From Dactylosporangium vinaceum (GTDB lineage Bacteria > Actinomycetota > Actinomycetes > Mycobacteriales > Micromonosporaceae), in NCBI RefSeq assembly GCF_019904175.1, contig NZ_CP061913.1:2976001-3040000 (forward strand): a DNA stretch of 64,000 bases, given 5' to 3'. Of the stretch, positions 10,017-19,012 are shown one piece after another. How positions within the stretch are numbered: position 1 is the stretch's first letter; every line of letters begins with the position of its first letter. A program made the translations under genes and the position numbers. Below the pieces are notes generated by a model, which was given only the letters and a program-made list of their open reading frames with translations, searched no databases and had not been told where the DNA came from.

Positions 10017-10907
10017 ATGGACCTGGACCCCCGCCGCCTGGCCGTCCTGGCCGCGATCGCCCGCCGGGGCACGCTGGCCGGGGCGGCGGCCGCGCTGCAC
10101 GTCACCCCGTCCGCCGTCTCGCAGCAGCTGGCCGCCCTGGAGCACAGCGTGGGCCGCCCGCTCGTCGACCGCTCGGGCCGCCGGGCCGTCCTCACCGCCG
10201 CGGGCCGCCTCCTGGCCGGCCGGGCGGAGGCGATCGCCCGCGAGCTCCTGGAGGCCGAGCGCGAGCTGGCGGCGCTGTCGGGCCGGGCCGCGGGCCAGGT
10301 GCGGGTGGCCGCCTTCCCGACTGTCATCCGGCACCTGCTGGTGCCGGCGATGGCGCTGTTGGCCGCGGATTTTCCGGACGTGGTCTGCTCGATCACGGAG
10401 CTGGAGGGCGCCCCCGCGCTGCGCGAGCTCCGGCTCGGCGGCATCGACGTGACGATCACCGAGCGGGACGCCGGGTCGCGCAGCACCGCGCCCCGCTCGG
10501 TGACGGTCGTGCCCCTCTGCGACGACCCGTACCGGGTGGTCGTGCCGGTCGGCTGGCCGCCTGTCCACTCCTACGCCGACCTGGCCGACCGCCCCTGGGT
10601 GGCCGGGTCGGCGAACTCGACGACCGGGCAGATCCTGGACCGCGTCGGCCGCGAGCGCGGCCTGACACCCCGCCGCGTCCACGAGTGCCTGGACTACCCG
10701 ACGGTCCTGGCGCTGGTGGCGGCGGGCCACGGCGCGACGATCGTGCCGGACCTCGCCCTGCGCGGCGTCGACCGCGACGAGATCACGGTGACCACGCTGC
10801 CGGTGGCCGGCGCCCGCCGCCTCGACGCCCACGTCACCGCCGGCCGGGCCCGCCTCCCCGCCGTCGAGGCCCTGCTCACCTGCCTCAGGGCCGTCGCGCC
10901 GGCCTAG
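10017..10907 (+). CDS. LysR family transcriptional regulator
   Basis: The protein has 296 residues, typical for LysR regulators. The N-terminal winged HTH reads RLAVLAAIARRGTLAGAAAA followed by HVTPSAVSQQLAALEHSVG. The C-terminal effector-binding domain starts near residue 90 (GQVRVAAFPTVIRHLL). I prefer the ATG at 10017 (MDLDPRRLAVL) over an upstream GTG, because LysR proteins usually begin within a few residues of the HTH. It is divergent from the CBU_0592-like membrane gene, the classical LysR arrangement. The effector cannot be read from the sequence. Confidence 0.92.
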   Translation: MDLDPRRLAVLAAIARRGTLAGAAAALHVTPSAVSQQLAALEHSVGRPLVDRSGRRAVLTAAGRLLAGRAEAIARELLEAERELAALSGRAAGQVRVAAFPTVIRHLLVPAMALLAADFPDVVCSITELEGAPALRELRLGGIDVTITERDAGSRSTAPRSVTVVPLCDDPYRVVVPVGWPPVHSYADLADRPWVAGSANSTTGQILDRVGRERGLTPRRVHECLDYPTVLALVAAGHGATIVPDLALRGVDRDEITVTTLPVAGARRLDAHVTAGRARLPAVEALLTCLRAVAPA

Positions 10908-10916
10908 CCGCCCCGG

Positions 10917-12041
10917 TCAGCCCGGATACACGACGAGCCTGATCGGCCGGGCCAGGAGCGTGACAGTCGTGAGCGCGCCGGTGTCCCGGGCGATCACCTC
11001 GATCGCCGCCGTGCCGACCGAGAACGGATCGCTCCGGCTCGGGGCGAGGTGCAGCAGCAGCGGCCCGTCGGCGTTGATGCCCAGCAGGTAGCGCTCGTCC
11101 GGCGGCCCGTACTCGACCCCGCCGTTCGCACCCGGGCGCTCGGCCGCCGGCCCCTTGTCCGGCAGCGGGTACCGCACCGTCAACCGCCCCTCGCCGAGGT
11201 CGTACCCCACGAGCGAGCGGTGCTCTCCCTGGGTCGCGGTGAGGTACACCGTGCGGTCGTCCGGGCCGAGCGTCACCGACCCGGACTCGGCCGGCACCGT
11301 TTCGCCGCGGGGCAGCCCGAGGTCGGCGATGTTCTGGGCGATGTGCCCGGTCGCACCGTCGGCCAGCCGCAGCCCGTTGAACGGCGACCCGGGCGCCTGG
11401 CACAGCACCAGGGTGCCGGAGTTGCGGATCGCGCAGGCCCGGTTGGGGGGCGCGGGGTCGAGCGGCACCGTGGTCCGCGCTGCGGTGGCGAGGTCGACGA
11501 TGGTCGCGGACCCGCTGCGGGCCGGCACCACCAGCTTCCCGCCGTCGGGCGAGAAGTGTGCGCCTTCTCCCGGGGGCAGCTCCTGCCGTCCGGTGCCGGC
11601 CAGGTCGCGCAGCACCCGCGTCTGGTCCGGCCGCAGGGTCACCAGCCACCGCCCGTCCGCCGAGATCGCCTGCACCTGGAGCCCGTCCACCCGGTACTGG
11701 TGGCCGTCGGCGGTCAGCACCGCCCAGGCGCCCGTGTCACCGTTGAGGTAGGCGAGCGTGGCCCGCCCGACGCCCCGGTCCTCGGGCAGCAGCGGCGGCG
11801 ACTGCTCCGGCACGATCCGCCCCGGCAGGCCGGCCGCGCCCGGCGGTGACTCGGGCTCGGCGCCCCGCCCGAACGGCACGGCGACCGCCACCAGCCCGGC
11901 CACCACGAGCAGCGCCGCGGCGACCGGCACCAGCCGCGTCACCAGCTGCCGGCGCCTGACCACCCGCACCGCCCGGTCGGTCACGTCGTACTCGCGCGCA
12001 TCCTCCGCCACTTCGACAAGCACGTCCCGCAGCCCGGTCAC
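10917..12041 (-). CDS. Membrane-anchored beta-propeller protein coupled to an ECF sigma factor (possible anti-sigma role)
   Basis: The protein has 374 residues. It has a short cytoplasmic N-terminus (MTGLRDVLVEVAEDAREYDV), a membrane helix at about 36-54 (LVPVAAALLVVAGLVAVAV) and an extracytoplasmic domain with WD40/TolB-like blades (ISADGRWLVTLRPDQ, FSPDGGKLVVP, LGPDDRTVYLT). Genes of this build directly after a SigE-type sigma factor often encode its membrane partner, so an anti-sigma or sensor role is inferred. The GTG at 12041 has the RBS GAGGAGG; both lie at the end of the second 89-bp repeat. An extended start inside the repeat gives a non-conserved leader and is rejected. Confidence 0.8.
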   Translation of the reverse strand: MTGLRDVLVEVAEDAREYDVTDRAVRVVRRRQLVTRLVPVAAALLVVAGLVAVAVPFGRGAEPESPPGAAGLPGRIVPEQSPPLLPEDRGVGRATLAYLNGDTGAWAVLTADGHQYRVDGLQVQAISADGRWLVTLRPDQTRVLRDLAGTGRQELPPGEGAHFSPDGGKLVVPARSGSATIVDLATAARTTVPLDPAPPNRACAIRNSGTLVLCQAPGSPFNGLRLADGATGHIAQNIADLGLPRGETVPAESGSVTLGPDDRTVYLTATQGEHRSLVGYDLGEGRLTVRYPLPDKGPAAERPGANGGVEYGPPDERYLLGINADGPLLLHLAPSRSDPFSVGTAAIEVIARDTGALTTVTLLARPIRLVVYPG

Positions 12042-12130
12042 GTCGCCTCCTCGCTTCGCTCGTCGTTGCCGTGCCCGTCGGGCTGTGCTTGCCGGTGACC
12101 GGCCCCTCCACTGCGTTCCGGACCGGTCAC
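12038..12130 (-). CDS. Mini-ORF 2 (30 aa) inside the 89-bp repeat
   Basis: It starts at a GTG preceded by GCGAGGAGGCGAC and ends with a TGA that overlaps the start of the beta-propeller gene as GTGA. The peptide begins MTGPERSGGAGHRQAQ and ends NDERSEEAT. It is identical to mini-ORF 1 because the whole 89-bp unit is duplicated. The composition (polar, Gly/Arg/Glu) does not suggest a folded protein. It may simply keep ribosomes moving from the sigma gene to the downstream gene. Whether the peptide is stable or functional is unknown. Confidence 0.4.
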   Translation of the reverse strand: MTGPERSGGAGHRQAQPDGHGNDERSEEAT

Positions 12131-12218
12131 GTCGCCTCCTCGCTTCGCTCGTCGTTGCCGTGCCCGTCGGGCTGTGCTTGCCGGTGACCGGCCCCTCCAC
12201 TGCGTTCCGGACCGGTCA
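12041..12218 (-). repeat. Two perfect tandem 89-bp repeats, each with RBS and GTG start
   Basis: The sequence at 12041-12129 recurs at 12130-12218 without visible mismatch, at a period of 89 bases. Read on the minus strand, each unit begins GTGACCGG, contains the near-palindrome CCGGTCACCGG and ends in AGCGAAGCGAGGAGGCGAC, a strong RBS placed to serve the next GTG. Because 89 is not a multiple of three, each unit closes its own reading frame with a TGA overlapping the next GTG. The repeat thus inserts two coupled mini-ORFs between the sigma factor and its partner. Confidence 0.9.
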
Positions 12219-12219
12219 C
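12127..12219 (-). CDS. Mini-ORF 1 (30 aa) inside the 89-bp repeat
   Basis: Its GTG start overlaps the sigma factor stop as GTGA, which suggests this was the original start context of the downstream gene before the 89-bp unit was duplicated. The TGA overlaps the GTG of mini-ORF 2. The peptide is the same 30 residues as in mini-ORF 2. Translation is plausible by coupling from the sigma gene. No function is claimed. Confidence 0.4.
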   Translation of the reverse strand: MTGPERSGGAGHRQAQPDGHGNDERSEEAT

Positions 12220-12740
12220 GCCGAAACCTCCGCATCCTCGATGAGCTCCGCGAGCTCGGGCGCGATGACCCGCAGCCGGGCCAGCGCGTGGTGGGTCTGG
12301 CTCTTGACCGACCCGACCGAGCAGCCGAGCGCGTCGGCGGTATCGGCTTCGGAGAGGTCCTCGAAGTACCGCAGCACGATCACGGCCCGCTGCCCGGGAG
12401 CCAGCCGGGCCAGCGCGTTGCGCAGCACGATCCGCCGCACCGCCTCGGCCGACTCGTCGCGCCCGCCGGCCCGGTCGGGCGGGTCGGCGGTCGTCATCTC
12501 CAGCCGCCGCCGCGCGCGCCACGACGAGACGTGCTCGTGGTAGAGCGCCCGCCGCACGTAGGCGTCAGGCGCCCCGGCCCGCGTCACCCGCCTCCAGTGC
12601 CGAGCCACCTTGACCAGCGTGACCTGCACGAGGTCCTCGGCCGCATGGTGATCGCCGGTCAACAGGAAGGCGATCCGCGACAGCCGCCCCAGCCGTGCCG
12701 CAACGAACTCCCGAAAGCCCGCTTCATCGTCCACCAGCAC
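12216..12740 (-). CDS. SigE-family ECF RNA polymerase sigma factor
   Basis: The protein has 174 residues. Region 2 contains RLSRIAFLLTGDHHAAEDLVQ and VTLVKVARHW, the typical start of actinobacterial SigE-type (SigE70-like) ECF factors. Region 4 contains LARLAPGQRAVIVLRYFEDLS followed by the HTH ADTADALGCSVGSVKSQTHH. It should direct RNA polymerase to a stress or envelope regulon. The next gene on the strand is a membrane beta-propeller protein reached through two repeat-encoded mini-ORFs. The ATG at 12740 gives the canonical N-terminus. It diverges from a small hypothetical gene. Confidence 0.93.
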   Translation of the reverse strand: MLVDDEAGFREFVAARLGRLSRIAFLLTGDHHAAEDLVQVTLVKVARHWRRVTRAGAPDAYVRRALYHEHVSSWRARRRLEMTTADPPDRAGGRDESAEAVRRIVLRNALARLAPGQRAVIVLRYFEDLSEADTADALGCSVGSVKSQTHHALARLRVIAPELAELIEDAEVSA

Positions 12741-12818
12741 CCCTCACGATGTCGTCCACACCCGGGTACACGACCCCACCGACATCCGGGGTTGGCCCCC
12801 GCCGGAGAGAATGACGAC

Positions 12819-13160
12819 GTGCGGAGCCCCTTCCTCGTCATCGAGCGCGACCGCTTCGTGGCTCGCCTGCCCGACCACGGTGACGACCTCGAGCGCCTCC
12901 AGGACCAGGACTTCTACGTCACCGTCGACGGCGGCCCGACCTACTGCGTGACCCTCATGACCCTGGAGGCGATCGACGCGGTCCTGCGCCGATGGGCGCA
13001 GACCGGCGAGGGCGCGGGGGGACGGTACTTCTACGCGACGGATCTGGTCATCACGCCGCGGCCCGGGATCACCGCGATGATCGAAGCGATCGAGGCCCTC
13101 GTCGCGGCCGACGAGCTCGCCGGTGCCGGCCGGATCATCCCCGCCTCGGCCGCCGATTGA
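12819..13160 (+). CDS. Conserved hypothetical protein
   Basis: The protein has 113 residues and starts at GTG (MRSPFLVIERDRFVARL), with GGAGAG about 8 bases upstream. It is soluble and acidic, with no signal peptide, membrane segment or known motif; it looks like one small alpha/beta domain (FYVTVDGGPTYCVTLMTLEA, then a helical C-terminus). I do not recognise the family. It is divergent from the ECF sigma gene and faces a strong hairpin at 13198-13240. Confidence 0.65.
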   Translation: MRSPFLVIERDRFVARLPDHGDDLERLQDQDFYVTVDGGPTYCVTLMTLEAIDAVLRRWAQTGEGAGGRYFYATDLVITPRPGITAMIEAIEALVAADELAGAGRIIPASAAD

Positions 13161-13197
13161 CGGACGCGGCGGCGCCGTCGGGGGAAGGCCGCCGCCA

Positions 13198-13240
13198 CCC
13201 CGGCCGGGCGGTGGCGCTCGGCGCACCGAGCCGGCCGGGG
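13198..13240. terminator. Bidirectional terminator-like hairpin
   Basis: An inverted repeat runs from CCCCGGCCGG (13198) to CCGGCCGGGG (13240), with an inner CGGTG/CACCG stem. It lies between the convergent hypothetical gene and the SGNH hydrolase. There is no U-tract, which is usual for high-GC actinobacterial terminators. Confidence 0.55.
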
Positions 13241-13280
13241 TTGAGCGCTACGCGCTGCTCGCGTACGCCGGGGGCTGACG

Positions 13281-14525
13281 CTACGACGTGGTGATGGTGC
13301 CGTCGGGCCGGCGGGCACAGGTGACCGCCCGGGCCGCCGTGGTGGACGCGCCGGCCAGGCACTTCGCGAGCACGGCCTGCCCCGCGGCCGTCGGGTGCCA
13401 GGACTCCTGGCACGTCTGGAAGTACGAGACACAGGTATTGGCGATGCGCTGGATGTCGAGCTTGTCCTTGCCCGACAGGCTCGTCACGAACGTGCCGCTG
13501 GGGCCGTCCTGCAGGCGGATCGGGGTGGCCAGGGCGTTCGCCGGGCTGCCGGGGTGCTCGCAGAGGCGGGCGCCATCGAAGGCGTGCTGCACGTCGAGGA
13601 ACACCAGGTCGTCGCTCGGGAACTCGGCGGCGACGGTGTTGCGCACGTTCTGCACCAGCGTGCCGAGGCCCTGGGAGAAGAGGTGGCCGGCCGAGAGGCT
13701 CGCGCGGTGGATCGGGCAGCCGGCGGCGTAGCGCAGGGCGCCGAGGTCGCGGAACTTGTCGCGGTCGTCCTGGCGGCCGTCGGCCTCCCAGTAGGACGGG
13801 TCGAGGTCCAGCGGGAGCGGGTTGGTGTAGTCCTGGAAGACCACGCGGTGCTGGTGGTCGGCGTCGACCTGGTCCAGGGTGGTCAGCAGCTGGCGGATCG
13901 CGGCGACCGTCTCGGCCGTGGCCGCGTCGAACTGGGCCTGCGTGGCGAGGTCGCCGGCGGCGCACGGGGCCTGCGGGACCGGGCCGTTGAGGTAGGCCCA
14001 GAACTCCCACCAGCCGGTCCACGCGTCGGCGATGAAGCGGTTCGCGCACTTCTCGGCCACGTCGCCGAACGTGAACTGGCTGTTGTTCGAGCCGAGCCCG
14101 ACGAGTACGAGATCGATGTCGTGGGTCTGGGCGACCGCCCGCAGCTGGTCCAGCTGGGCGGCGACCGTCCGGCCCTTGTCGCGGGCCGATGAGGGCTGGG
14201 CGAAGTCGGCGGGGCGGCCGCCGGAGCAGGCCAGGTTGTAGCGGTCCTGGATGCCGGGCAGGGTGGCCTGCTGCAGTGACGCGTTGGCCGAGCGGTGGCA
14301 GAAGTAGGCGTTGCTGTTGGGCGCCGACCAGCCGGGGAAGCCCTGGGCCACCCCGTTGACGTCGACGACCGGCTGGTAGTTGCCGGCGCCCTCGCCGCTG
14401 ATGAAGCTGTCGCCCAGCGCGACAGCGGCTGTGGGTAACGCGGCCTGCGCCGGCGCACTGGTGGCGACCAGTGCACTGCCGGCGACGACCGCCATGACGA
14501 GCGCGGAGCGGAGGTACGTGTTCAA
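13281..14525 (-). CDS. Secreted SGNH/GDSL hydrolase (lipase/esterase-like)
   Basis: The protein has 414 residues. The signal peptide at 1-29 ends at APAQA. Block I of the SGNH fold is seen as VALGDSFISGEGAGNY with the nucleophile Ser40. The Asn block is GLGSNNSQF. The catalytic His lies in SWHPTAAGQAVLA near residue 376. It should hydrolyse an ester of a lipid or polysaccharide outside the cell; the substrate is unknown. Conserved Cys residues suggest disulfides, as in Streptomyces secreted GDSL lipases. It is on the same strand as the preceding coiled-coil secreted protein, with a gap of 76 bases. Confidence 0.88.
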   Translation of the reverse strand: MNTYLRSALVMAVVAGSALVATSAPAQAALPTAAVALGDSFISGEGAGNYQPVVDVNGVAQGFPGWSAPNSNAYFCHRSANASLQQATLPGIQDRYNLACSGGRPADFAQPSSARDKGRTVAAQLDQLRAVAQTHDIDLVLVGLGSNNSQFTFGDVAEKCANRFIADAWTGWWEFWAYLNGPVPQAPCAAGDLATQAQFDAATAETVAAIRQLLTTLDQVDADHQHRVVFQDYTNPLPLDLDPSYWEADGRQDDRDKFRDLGALRYAAGCPIHRASLSAGHLFSQGLGTLVQNVRNTVAAEFPSDDLVFLDVQHAFDGARLCEHPGSPANALATPIRLQDGPSGTFVTSLSGKDKLDIQRIANTCVSYFQTCQESWHPTAAGQAVLAKCLAGASTTAARAVTCARRPDGTITTS

Positions 14526-14601
14526 GTCGGTCTCCTCGGTCCCAGAACGTGAAGAGTTCTCGGATCAGATCACGGGAGACCTATGGTCGTCAATGTCCTA
14601 C

Positions 14602-15642
14602 CTAGTAGATGGACATATGCACGTGGTTCGTGTGGTCGCTGCTCGGGTCGCCCTGCCCGCTGCGGTAGGGGTGCCAGCCGGCGGCGGGGGTCCAGATCTG
14701 GCGGTACCAGATGACGTACATGACGCCGAGGGCCGGCGCGTTGCGCACGAGCCACGTGGCCAGCTCCGTGCCGTACTCCTTCGACGCCCCGGCCGCCACC
14801 CCGCCGAACCCCGAAGGGTCGGCGGCGAAGTCACAGGCCCGGCCCTTCGGGTGCTCGTACGGCCCGCCCGGCCGGAAGCACGACACGTAGTGCGCGAAGC
14901 CGGCCAGCTTCACCTGCTCCAGCGCATGCACGGTTCTCGGCGTGAGGCACCCGGCCGTCGTCGGGTCGTGCAGGCTGCACGTCTCCTCCGGCCACGCCCC
15001 GTCGCTGCGGCGCGGTGCGGGCTGGGCGGCCACGAGCGGCGCCTTCGTGCTCATCGTCGTGCCCGGGTCCAGGATCGGCTGCGACTCGCGGTTCAGGGCC
15101 GCGGCGAGGGCCTGCTCGACGGCGGTCTTCTGCTGGGCCATGACCGTGAGCTGTTGCTGCTGGCGGGTGACCTCGGCGGCGATCGTCGCCCGGTTCGCGT
15201 CGAGGCTGGCCCGGACACTGGCCAGCACCCGCAGCTGCGCGGACTGCCGCCGGGCCACGAGCTCGAGCAGGCTCACCCGGTCGGCGAAGACGCCGGGGTT
15301 CGGCGAGTCCAGCAGCGTCGCCGCATCGCGCAGCCCGCCGCCGTACTGGTACGCCTTCACGGTCACCATCTCCGTGGCCGCGACCAGCCGCCGGTACTGC
15401 GGCTCCAGCTGCGCCTGCTGCGCCTCGACGAGCGCCTGGCGGGTCTGCGAGGCGGCGAGCAGATTCTGCGCGTCGATGAAGGCCCGGTTCGCCGTCTCCA
15501 GGCGCTCGGAGAGTTCGATCGAGCCGGCCCCCTCGTCCACGGTGGCACCCGGCGACGGCCGTGGAGCCGCCGCCGCGGACACGGGCGTCAGCAGAGCCGC
15601 CAGTGCGCAGAGCACGGCCACAAGCCACGGGGATCTGGACAT
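14602..15642 (-). CDS. Secreted coiled-coil protein with ARB_07466-like C-terminal domain
   Basis: The protein has 346 residues. A signal peptide (LVAVLCALAALLTPVSAAAA) is followed by a Gln/Ala/Arg-rich coiled coil at about 40-190 (QALVEAQQAQLEPQYRRLV). The C-terminal globular domain contains HYVSCFRPGGPYEHPKGRACD and ends DHTNHVHMSIY. This domain resembles the ARB_07466-like and peptidase-type folds found in actinobacterial wall proteins; its conserved His and Asp residues suggest metal binding, but activity is unproven. The architecture recalls NlpC/P60 and M23 cell-wall factors. It diverges from the ferredoxin gene. Confidence 0.78.
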   Translation of the reverse strand: MSRSPWLVAVLCALAALLTPVSAAAAPRPSPGATVDEGAGSIELSERLETANRAFIDAQNLLAASQTRQALVEAQQAQLEPQYRRLVAATEMVTVKAYQYGGGLRDAATLLDSPNPGVFADRVSLLELVARRQSAQLRVLASVRASLDANRATIAAEVTRQQQQLTVMAQQKTAVEQALAAALNRESQPILDPGTTMSTKAPLVAAQPAPRRSDGAWPEETCSLHDPTTAGCLTPRTVHALEQVKLAGFAHYVSCFRPGGPYEHPKGRACDFAADPSGFGGVAAGASKEYGTELATWLVRNAPALGVMYVIWYRQIWTPAAGWHPYRSGQGDPSSDHTNHVHMSIY

Positions 15643-15711
15643 ACCACAGTCACATCGGCCTTCGGGGCGGCAACTTTATGGAAACCCAAAAGCTTCGATA
15701 GGTTGTACCGC

Positions 15712-15927
15712 ATGTGGCGCATCACGATCAGCGAGACGTGCATCGGCTCCGGCAGCTGCGTCGGCGTGGCCCCCGAGTACTTCGACCTGGATGACGCCGA
15801 GGGCCGGGCCCGGCCGATCAGGGCCGACGTCGAGCCCGACGAGACGGTGCTCGACGCGGTGGCGAACTGCCCCATGGAGGCGATCACGGTGACCGACCTG
15901 GAGACCGGCGCGACAGTCGACGCCTAG
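15712..15927 (+). CDS. Small ferredoxin of the P450-associated [3Fe-4S] type
   Basis: The protein has 71 residues. The cluster ligands are Cys10 and Cys16 in ETCIGSGSC and a third Cys in ANCPMEAI. The central Cys of a classic CxxCxxC motif is replaced by Gly/Ser, the usual sign of a [3Fe-4S] ferredoxin such as those feeding cytochromes P450. No P450 or reductase is adjacent, so its partner lies elsewhere. The ATG at 15712 gives MWRITISE, the standard short N-terminus. The last 4 bases overlap the end of convergent meaB. Confidence 0.92.
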   Translation: MWRITISETCIGSGSCVGVAPEYFDLDDAEGRARPIRADVEPDETVLDAVANCPMEAITVTDLETGATVDA

Positions 15928-16880
15928 GAGCCCGAGTGGTAGGCGGCCAGGAGCCGCTCGGCCGCCTCGACCGGGGTCAGGGTGCCGGACCGGACCGCGC
16001 GTTCGACGTCCGGGGTCAGGGCGCGGACCGCCGGTGAGGTGCGCAGGCCGTCCAGCAGGGCGTCGCGGGTCATCGACCAGACCCAGCCCAGCTGCTGGCG
16101 CTCGCGGCGGGCCCGCAGTTCGCCGGTCGCGGCCAGGTCGTCGTGGTGGCGGCGGAGGCGGTCCCAGAGGGCGTCGAGGCCCGCGCCGGTCAGGCCGCTG
16201 CAGGTCAGGACCGCGGTGTCCGAGTGCAGGAGGCGCAGGGCGCCGGAGAGTTCGCGGGCGGCGGCTCGGGCGTCCTGTTCGTGGGGGCCGTCGGCCTTGT
16301 TGACGGCGATGACGTCGGCCAGTTCCAGCACGCCCTTCTTGATGCCCTGGAGCTGGTCGCCGGTGCGGGCCAGGGCCAGGAGCAGGAACGTGTCGACCAT
16401 GTCGGCGACGGCTGTCTCGGACTGGCCAACGCCCACCGTCTCGACGAGCACCACGTCGTAGCCGGCGGCCTCGACGACGACCATCGCCTCGCGGGTCGCC
16501 CGGGCCACGCCGCCCAGGGTGCCGGAGGTGGGGGAGGGGCGCACGAACGCGGCCGGCGCCGCGGCCAGGCGGTTCATCCTCGTCTTGTCGCCCAGGATGC
16601 TGCCGCCCGTGCGGGTCGAGGACGGGTCGATGGCCAGGACGGCCACGCGGTGGCCGGCCTCGATCAGGTGCATGCCCAGGGCGTCGATGAACGTGGACTT
16701 GCCCACGCCGGGGACGCCCGTGATGCCGATCCGCCGCGCCGCCCCGCCCGCAGCGGCCAGGGCGTGCAGCAGCTCCTGGGCCCGCGCCCGGTGGTCGGCG
16801 CGGGTGGACTCGACGAGCGTGATCGCCCGGGCGATCCAGGCGCGGTGGCCCCCGCGGACGCCGTCGACGAGGTCGCTCAG
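15924..16880 (-). CDS. meaB: Methylmalonyl-CoA mutase-associated GTPase MeaB, probable CTG start
   Basis: MeaB is a G3E-family GTPase that loads and protects adenosylcobalamin on methylmalonyl-CoA mutase. The Walker A motif GVPGVGKST is near residues 55-63, followed by [18 protein letters not shown], the G3 segment [10 protein letters not shown] and NKADG. The conserved N-terminus ([20 protein letters not shown]) is open upstream, but there is no ATG, GTG or TTG in frame before the GTG that codes for the Val inside Walker A. A CTG at 16880 overlaps the mutB stop (CTGA) exactly where GTGA or ATGA would be expected. I therefore call a CTG start, giving 318 residues; starting at the Walker A GTG would destroy the enzyme. 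Confidence 0.88.
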   Translation of the reverse strand: MSDLVDGVRGGHRAWIARAITLVESTRADHRARAQELLHALAAAGGAARRIGITGVPGVGKSTFIDALGMHLIEAGHRVAVLAIDPSSTRTGGSILGDKTRMNRLAAAPAAFVRPSPTSGTLGGVARATREAMVVVEAAGYDVVLVETVGVGQSETAVADMVDTFLLLALARTGDQLQGIKKGVLELADVIAVNKADGPHEQDARAAARELSGALRLLHSDTAVLTCSGLTGAGLDALWDRLRRHHDDLAATGELRARRERQQLGWVWSMTRDALLDGLRTSPAVRALTPDVERAVRSGTLTPVEAAERLLAAYHSGS

Positions 16881-19012
16881 TGCTGCAACCGGGATCGCAG
16901 CACCTCCAGGAGACTCGCGGCCGCGTCGGCGATGACGGTGCCCGGGCCGAAGATCGCCGCCGCGCCCGCCGCCCTGAGCTCGTCGTGGTCGCCGGGCGGG
17001 ATGACGCCGCCGACGACGATGAGGATGTCGTCGCGGCCGAGCCCGGCGAGCTCGTGGCGCAGGGCCGGCACCAGTGTCAGGTGGCCGGCGGCCAGGGAGT
17101 TGACGCCGACGATGTGCACGTCGGCCTCGACCGCCTGCCGGGCCACCTCGGCCGGGGTGGAGAACAGCGGGCCCACGTCGACGTCGAAGCCGAGGTCGGC
17201 GAAGGCGGTGGCGATGACCTTCTGGCCGCGGTCGTGCCCGTCCTGGCCCATCTTCGCGACCAGGATGCGCGGGCGGCGCCCCTCGTCCTCGGCGAACGCG
17301 TCGGTCAGGGCCCGGACCCGCTCGACATTGCCGGCCCCGGCGGCCTCGTCGCGGTACACCCCGGAGATGGTACGGATCTGCGCCGTGTGCCGGCCGAAGA
17401 CCTTCTCCAGCGCGTCGGAGATCTCGCCGACCGTCGCGTGCGCCCGGGCCGCCGCCACCGACAGCTCGAGCAGGTTCCCGCCGTTCGCGGCACCCTCGGA
17501 CAGCGCGGTGAGCGCCGCGTCGCAGGCGGCCTGGTCACGGGAGGCCCGCAGCTGCGCGAGCTTGGCGATCTGCGCCGAGCGCACCGCCGAGTTGTCGACC
17601 TTGAGGACCTCGATCGGCTCGTCGGTGTCCGGGCGATACTTGTTCACCCCGATCACCGGCTGCCGGCCCGAGTCGATCCGGGCCTGGGTGCGGGCCGCCG
17701 CCTCCTCGATGCGCATCTTGGGGATGCCCTCGCTGATCGCCCGGGCCATGCCGCCGGCCCGCTCGACCTCCTCGATGTGGGCCCACGCCTTCGCGGCCAG
17801 ATCGTGGGTGAGCCGCTCCACGTAGGCGCTGCCGCCCCACGGGTCGATGACCCGGGTCGTGCCCGACTCCTGCTGCAGGAGCAGCTGCGTGTTGCGGGCG
17901 ATGCGGGCCGAGAAGTCGGTCGGCAGGGCCAGGGCCTCGTCGAGGGCGTTGGTGTGCAGCGACTGCGTGTGGCCCTGGGTCGCGGCCATCGCCTCGATGC
18001 AGGTCCGGACCACGTTGTTGAACACGTCCTGGGCGGTGAGCGACCAGCCCGACGTCTGGCAGTGCGTGCGCAGGCTCAGCGACTTGGGGTTCTTCGCCCC
18101 GAACCGCTCGACCAGCCGCGACCACAGCAGCCGCCCGGCGCGCAGCTTCGCGACCTCCATGTAGAAGTTCATGCCGATGGCCCAGAAGAACGACAGCCGG
18201 GGCGCGAACACGTCGACGTCGAGCCCGGCCGCCTGCCCGGCCCGCAGATACTCCACCCCGTCCGCGAGGGTGTACGCGAGCTCGAGGTCGGCCGTCGCCC
18301 CCGCCTCCTGGATGTGGTACCCGGAGATGGAGATCGAGTTGAACTTCGGCATGTGCCTGGAGGTGTACCCGAAGATGTCGCTGATGATCCGCATCGACGG
18401 CTCGGGCGGGTAGATGTAGGTGTTGCGGACCATGAACTCCTTGAGAATGTCGTTCTGGATCGTGCCCGCGAGCTGTTCGGGCGCGACCCCCTGCTCCTCG
18501 GCGGCGACGATGTACAGCGCCAGGATCGGCAGCACCGCACCGTTCATGGTCATCGAGACGCTCATCCGGTCGAGCGGGATGCCTTCGAAGAGCCGGCGCA
18601 TGTCCAGGATCGAGTCGATGGCGACCCCGGCCATGCCGACGTCACCGGCGACCCGTGGGTGGTCGGAGTCGTAGCCGCGGTGGGTGGCCAGGTCGAACGC
18701 GACCGACAGGCCCTTCTGCCCGCCGGCCAGGTTGCGCCGGTAGAACGCGTTTGACTCCTCGGCGGTGGAGAAGCCGGCGTACTGCCGCACCGTCCACGGC
18801 TGCGTCGTGTACATGGTCGGGTAGGGCCCGCGCACGTACGGCGGGATGCCCGGCAGGCTGTCCAGGTGCGTGACGTCGGCGAGGTCACCGGGCCCGTAGA
18901 AGCTCTTGACGTCGATGCCCTCCGGCGTCGGCGAGACCGACGACTCGGCGACGTCGGACGGGTCGGCGTCGCGCGGCGTGCCGAGCGCGATCTCGGAGAA
19001 GTCGGGAATCAC
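16877..19012 (-). CDS. mutB: Methylmalonyl-CoA mutase large subunit
   Basis: The protein has 711 residues and catalyses the adenosylcobalamin-dependent interconversion of methylmalonyl-CoA and succinyl-CoA. The N-terminal TIM barrel contains [20 protein letters not shown], which binds CoA and substrate. The C-terminal cobalamin domain has DGHDRG near residue 588, whose His is the lower axial ligand of base-off cobalamin, plus later GxxxPPGD-type sequence. The GTG at 19012 overlaps the mutA stop as GTGA. It forms an operon with mutA and meaB. Confidence 0.96.
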   Translation of the reverse strand: MIPDFSEIALGTPRDADPSDVAESSVSPTPEGIDVKSFYGPGDLADVTHLDSLPGIPPYVRGPYPTMYTTQPWTVRQYAGFSTAEESNAFYRRNLAGGQKGLSVAFDLATHRGYDSDHPRVAGDVGMAGVAIDSILDMRRLFEGIPLDRMSVSMTMNGAVLPILALYIVAAEEQGVAPEQLAGTIQNDILKEFMVRNTYIYPPEPSMRIISDIFGYTSRHMPKFNSISISGYHIQEAGATADLELAYTLADGVEYLRAGQAAGLDVDVFAPRLSFFWAIGMNFYMEVAKLRAGRLLWSRLVERFGAKNPKSLSLRTHCQTSGWSLTAQDVFNNVVRTCIEAMAATQGHTQSLHTNALDEALALPTDFSARIARNTQLLLQQESGTTRVIDPWGGSAYVERLTHDLAAKAWAHIEEVERAGGMARAISEGIPKMRIEEAAARTQARIDSGRQPVIGVNKYRPDTDEPIEVLKVDNSAVRSAQIAKLAQLRASRDQAACDAALTALSEGAANGGNLLELSVAAARAHATVGEISDALEKVFGRHTAQIRTISGVYRDEAAGAGNVERVRALTDAFAEDEGRRPRILVAKMGQDGHDRGQKVIATAFADLGFDVDVGPLFSTPAEVARQAVEADVHIVGVNSLAAGHLTLVPALRHELAGLGRDDILIVVGGVIPPGDHDELRAAGAAAIFGPGTVIADAAASLLEVLRSRLQH

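Noticed and set aside
10917..12200. A longer start for the sigma-associated beta-propeller gene
   Set aside because: The extra 53 residues come from the 89-bp repeats read out of their own frame; the GTG at 12041 has a strong RBS and a conserved-looking N-terminus.
12038..12219. CRISPR array
   Set aside because: There are only two adjacent identical units without spacers, and no cas genes nearby.
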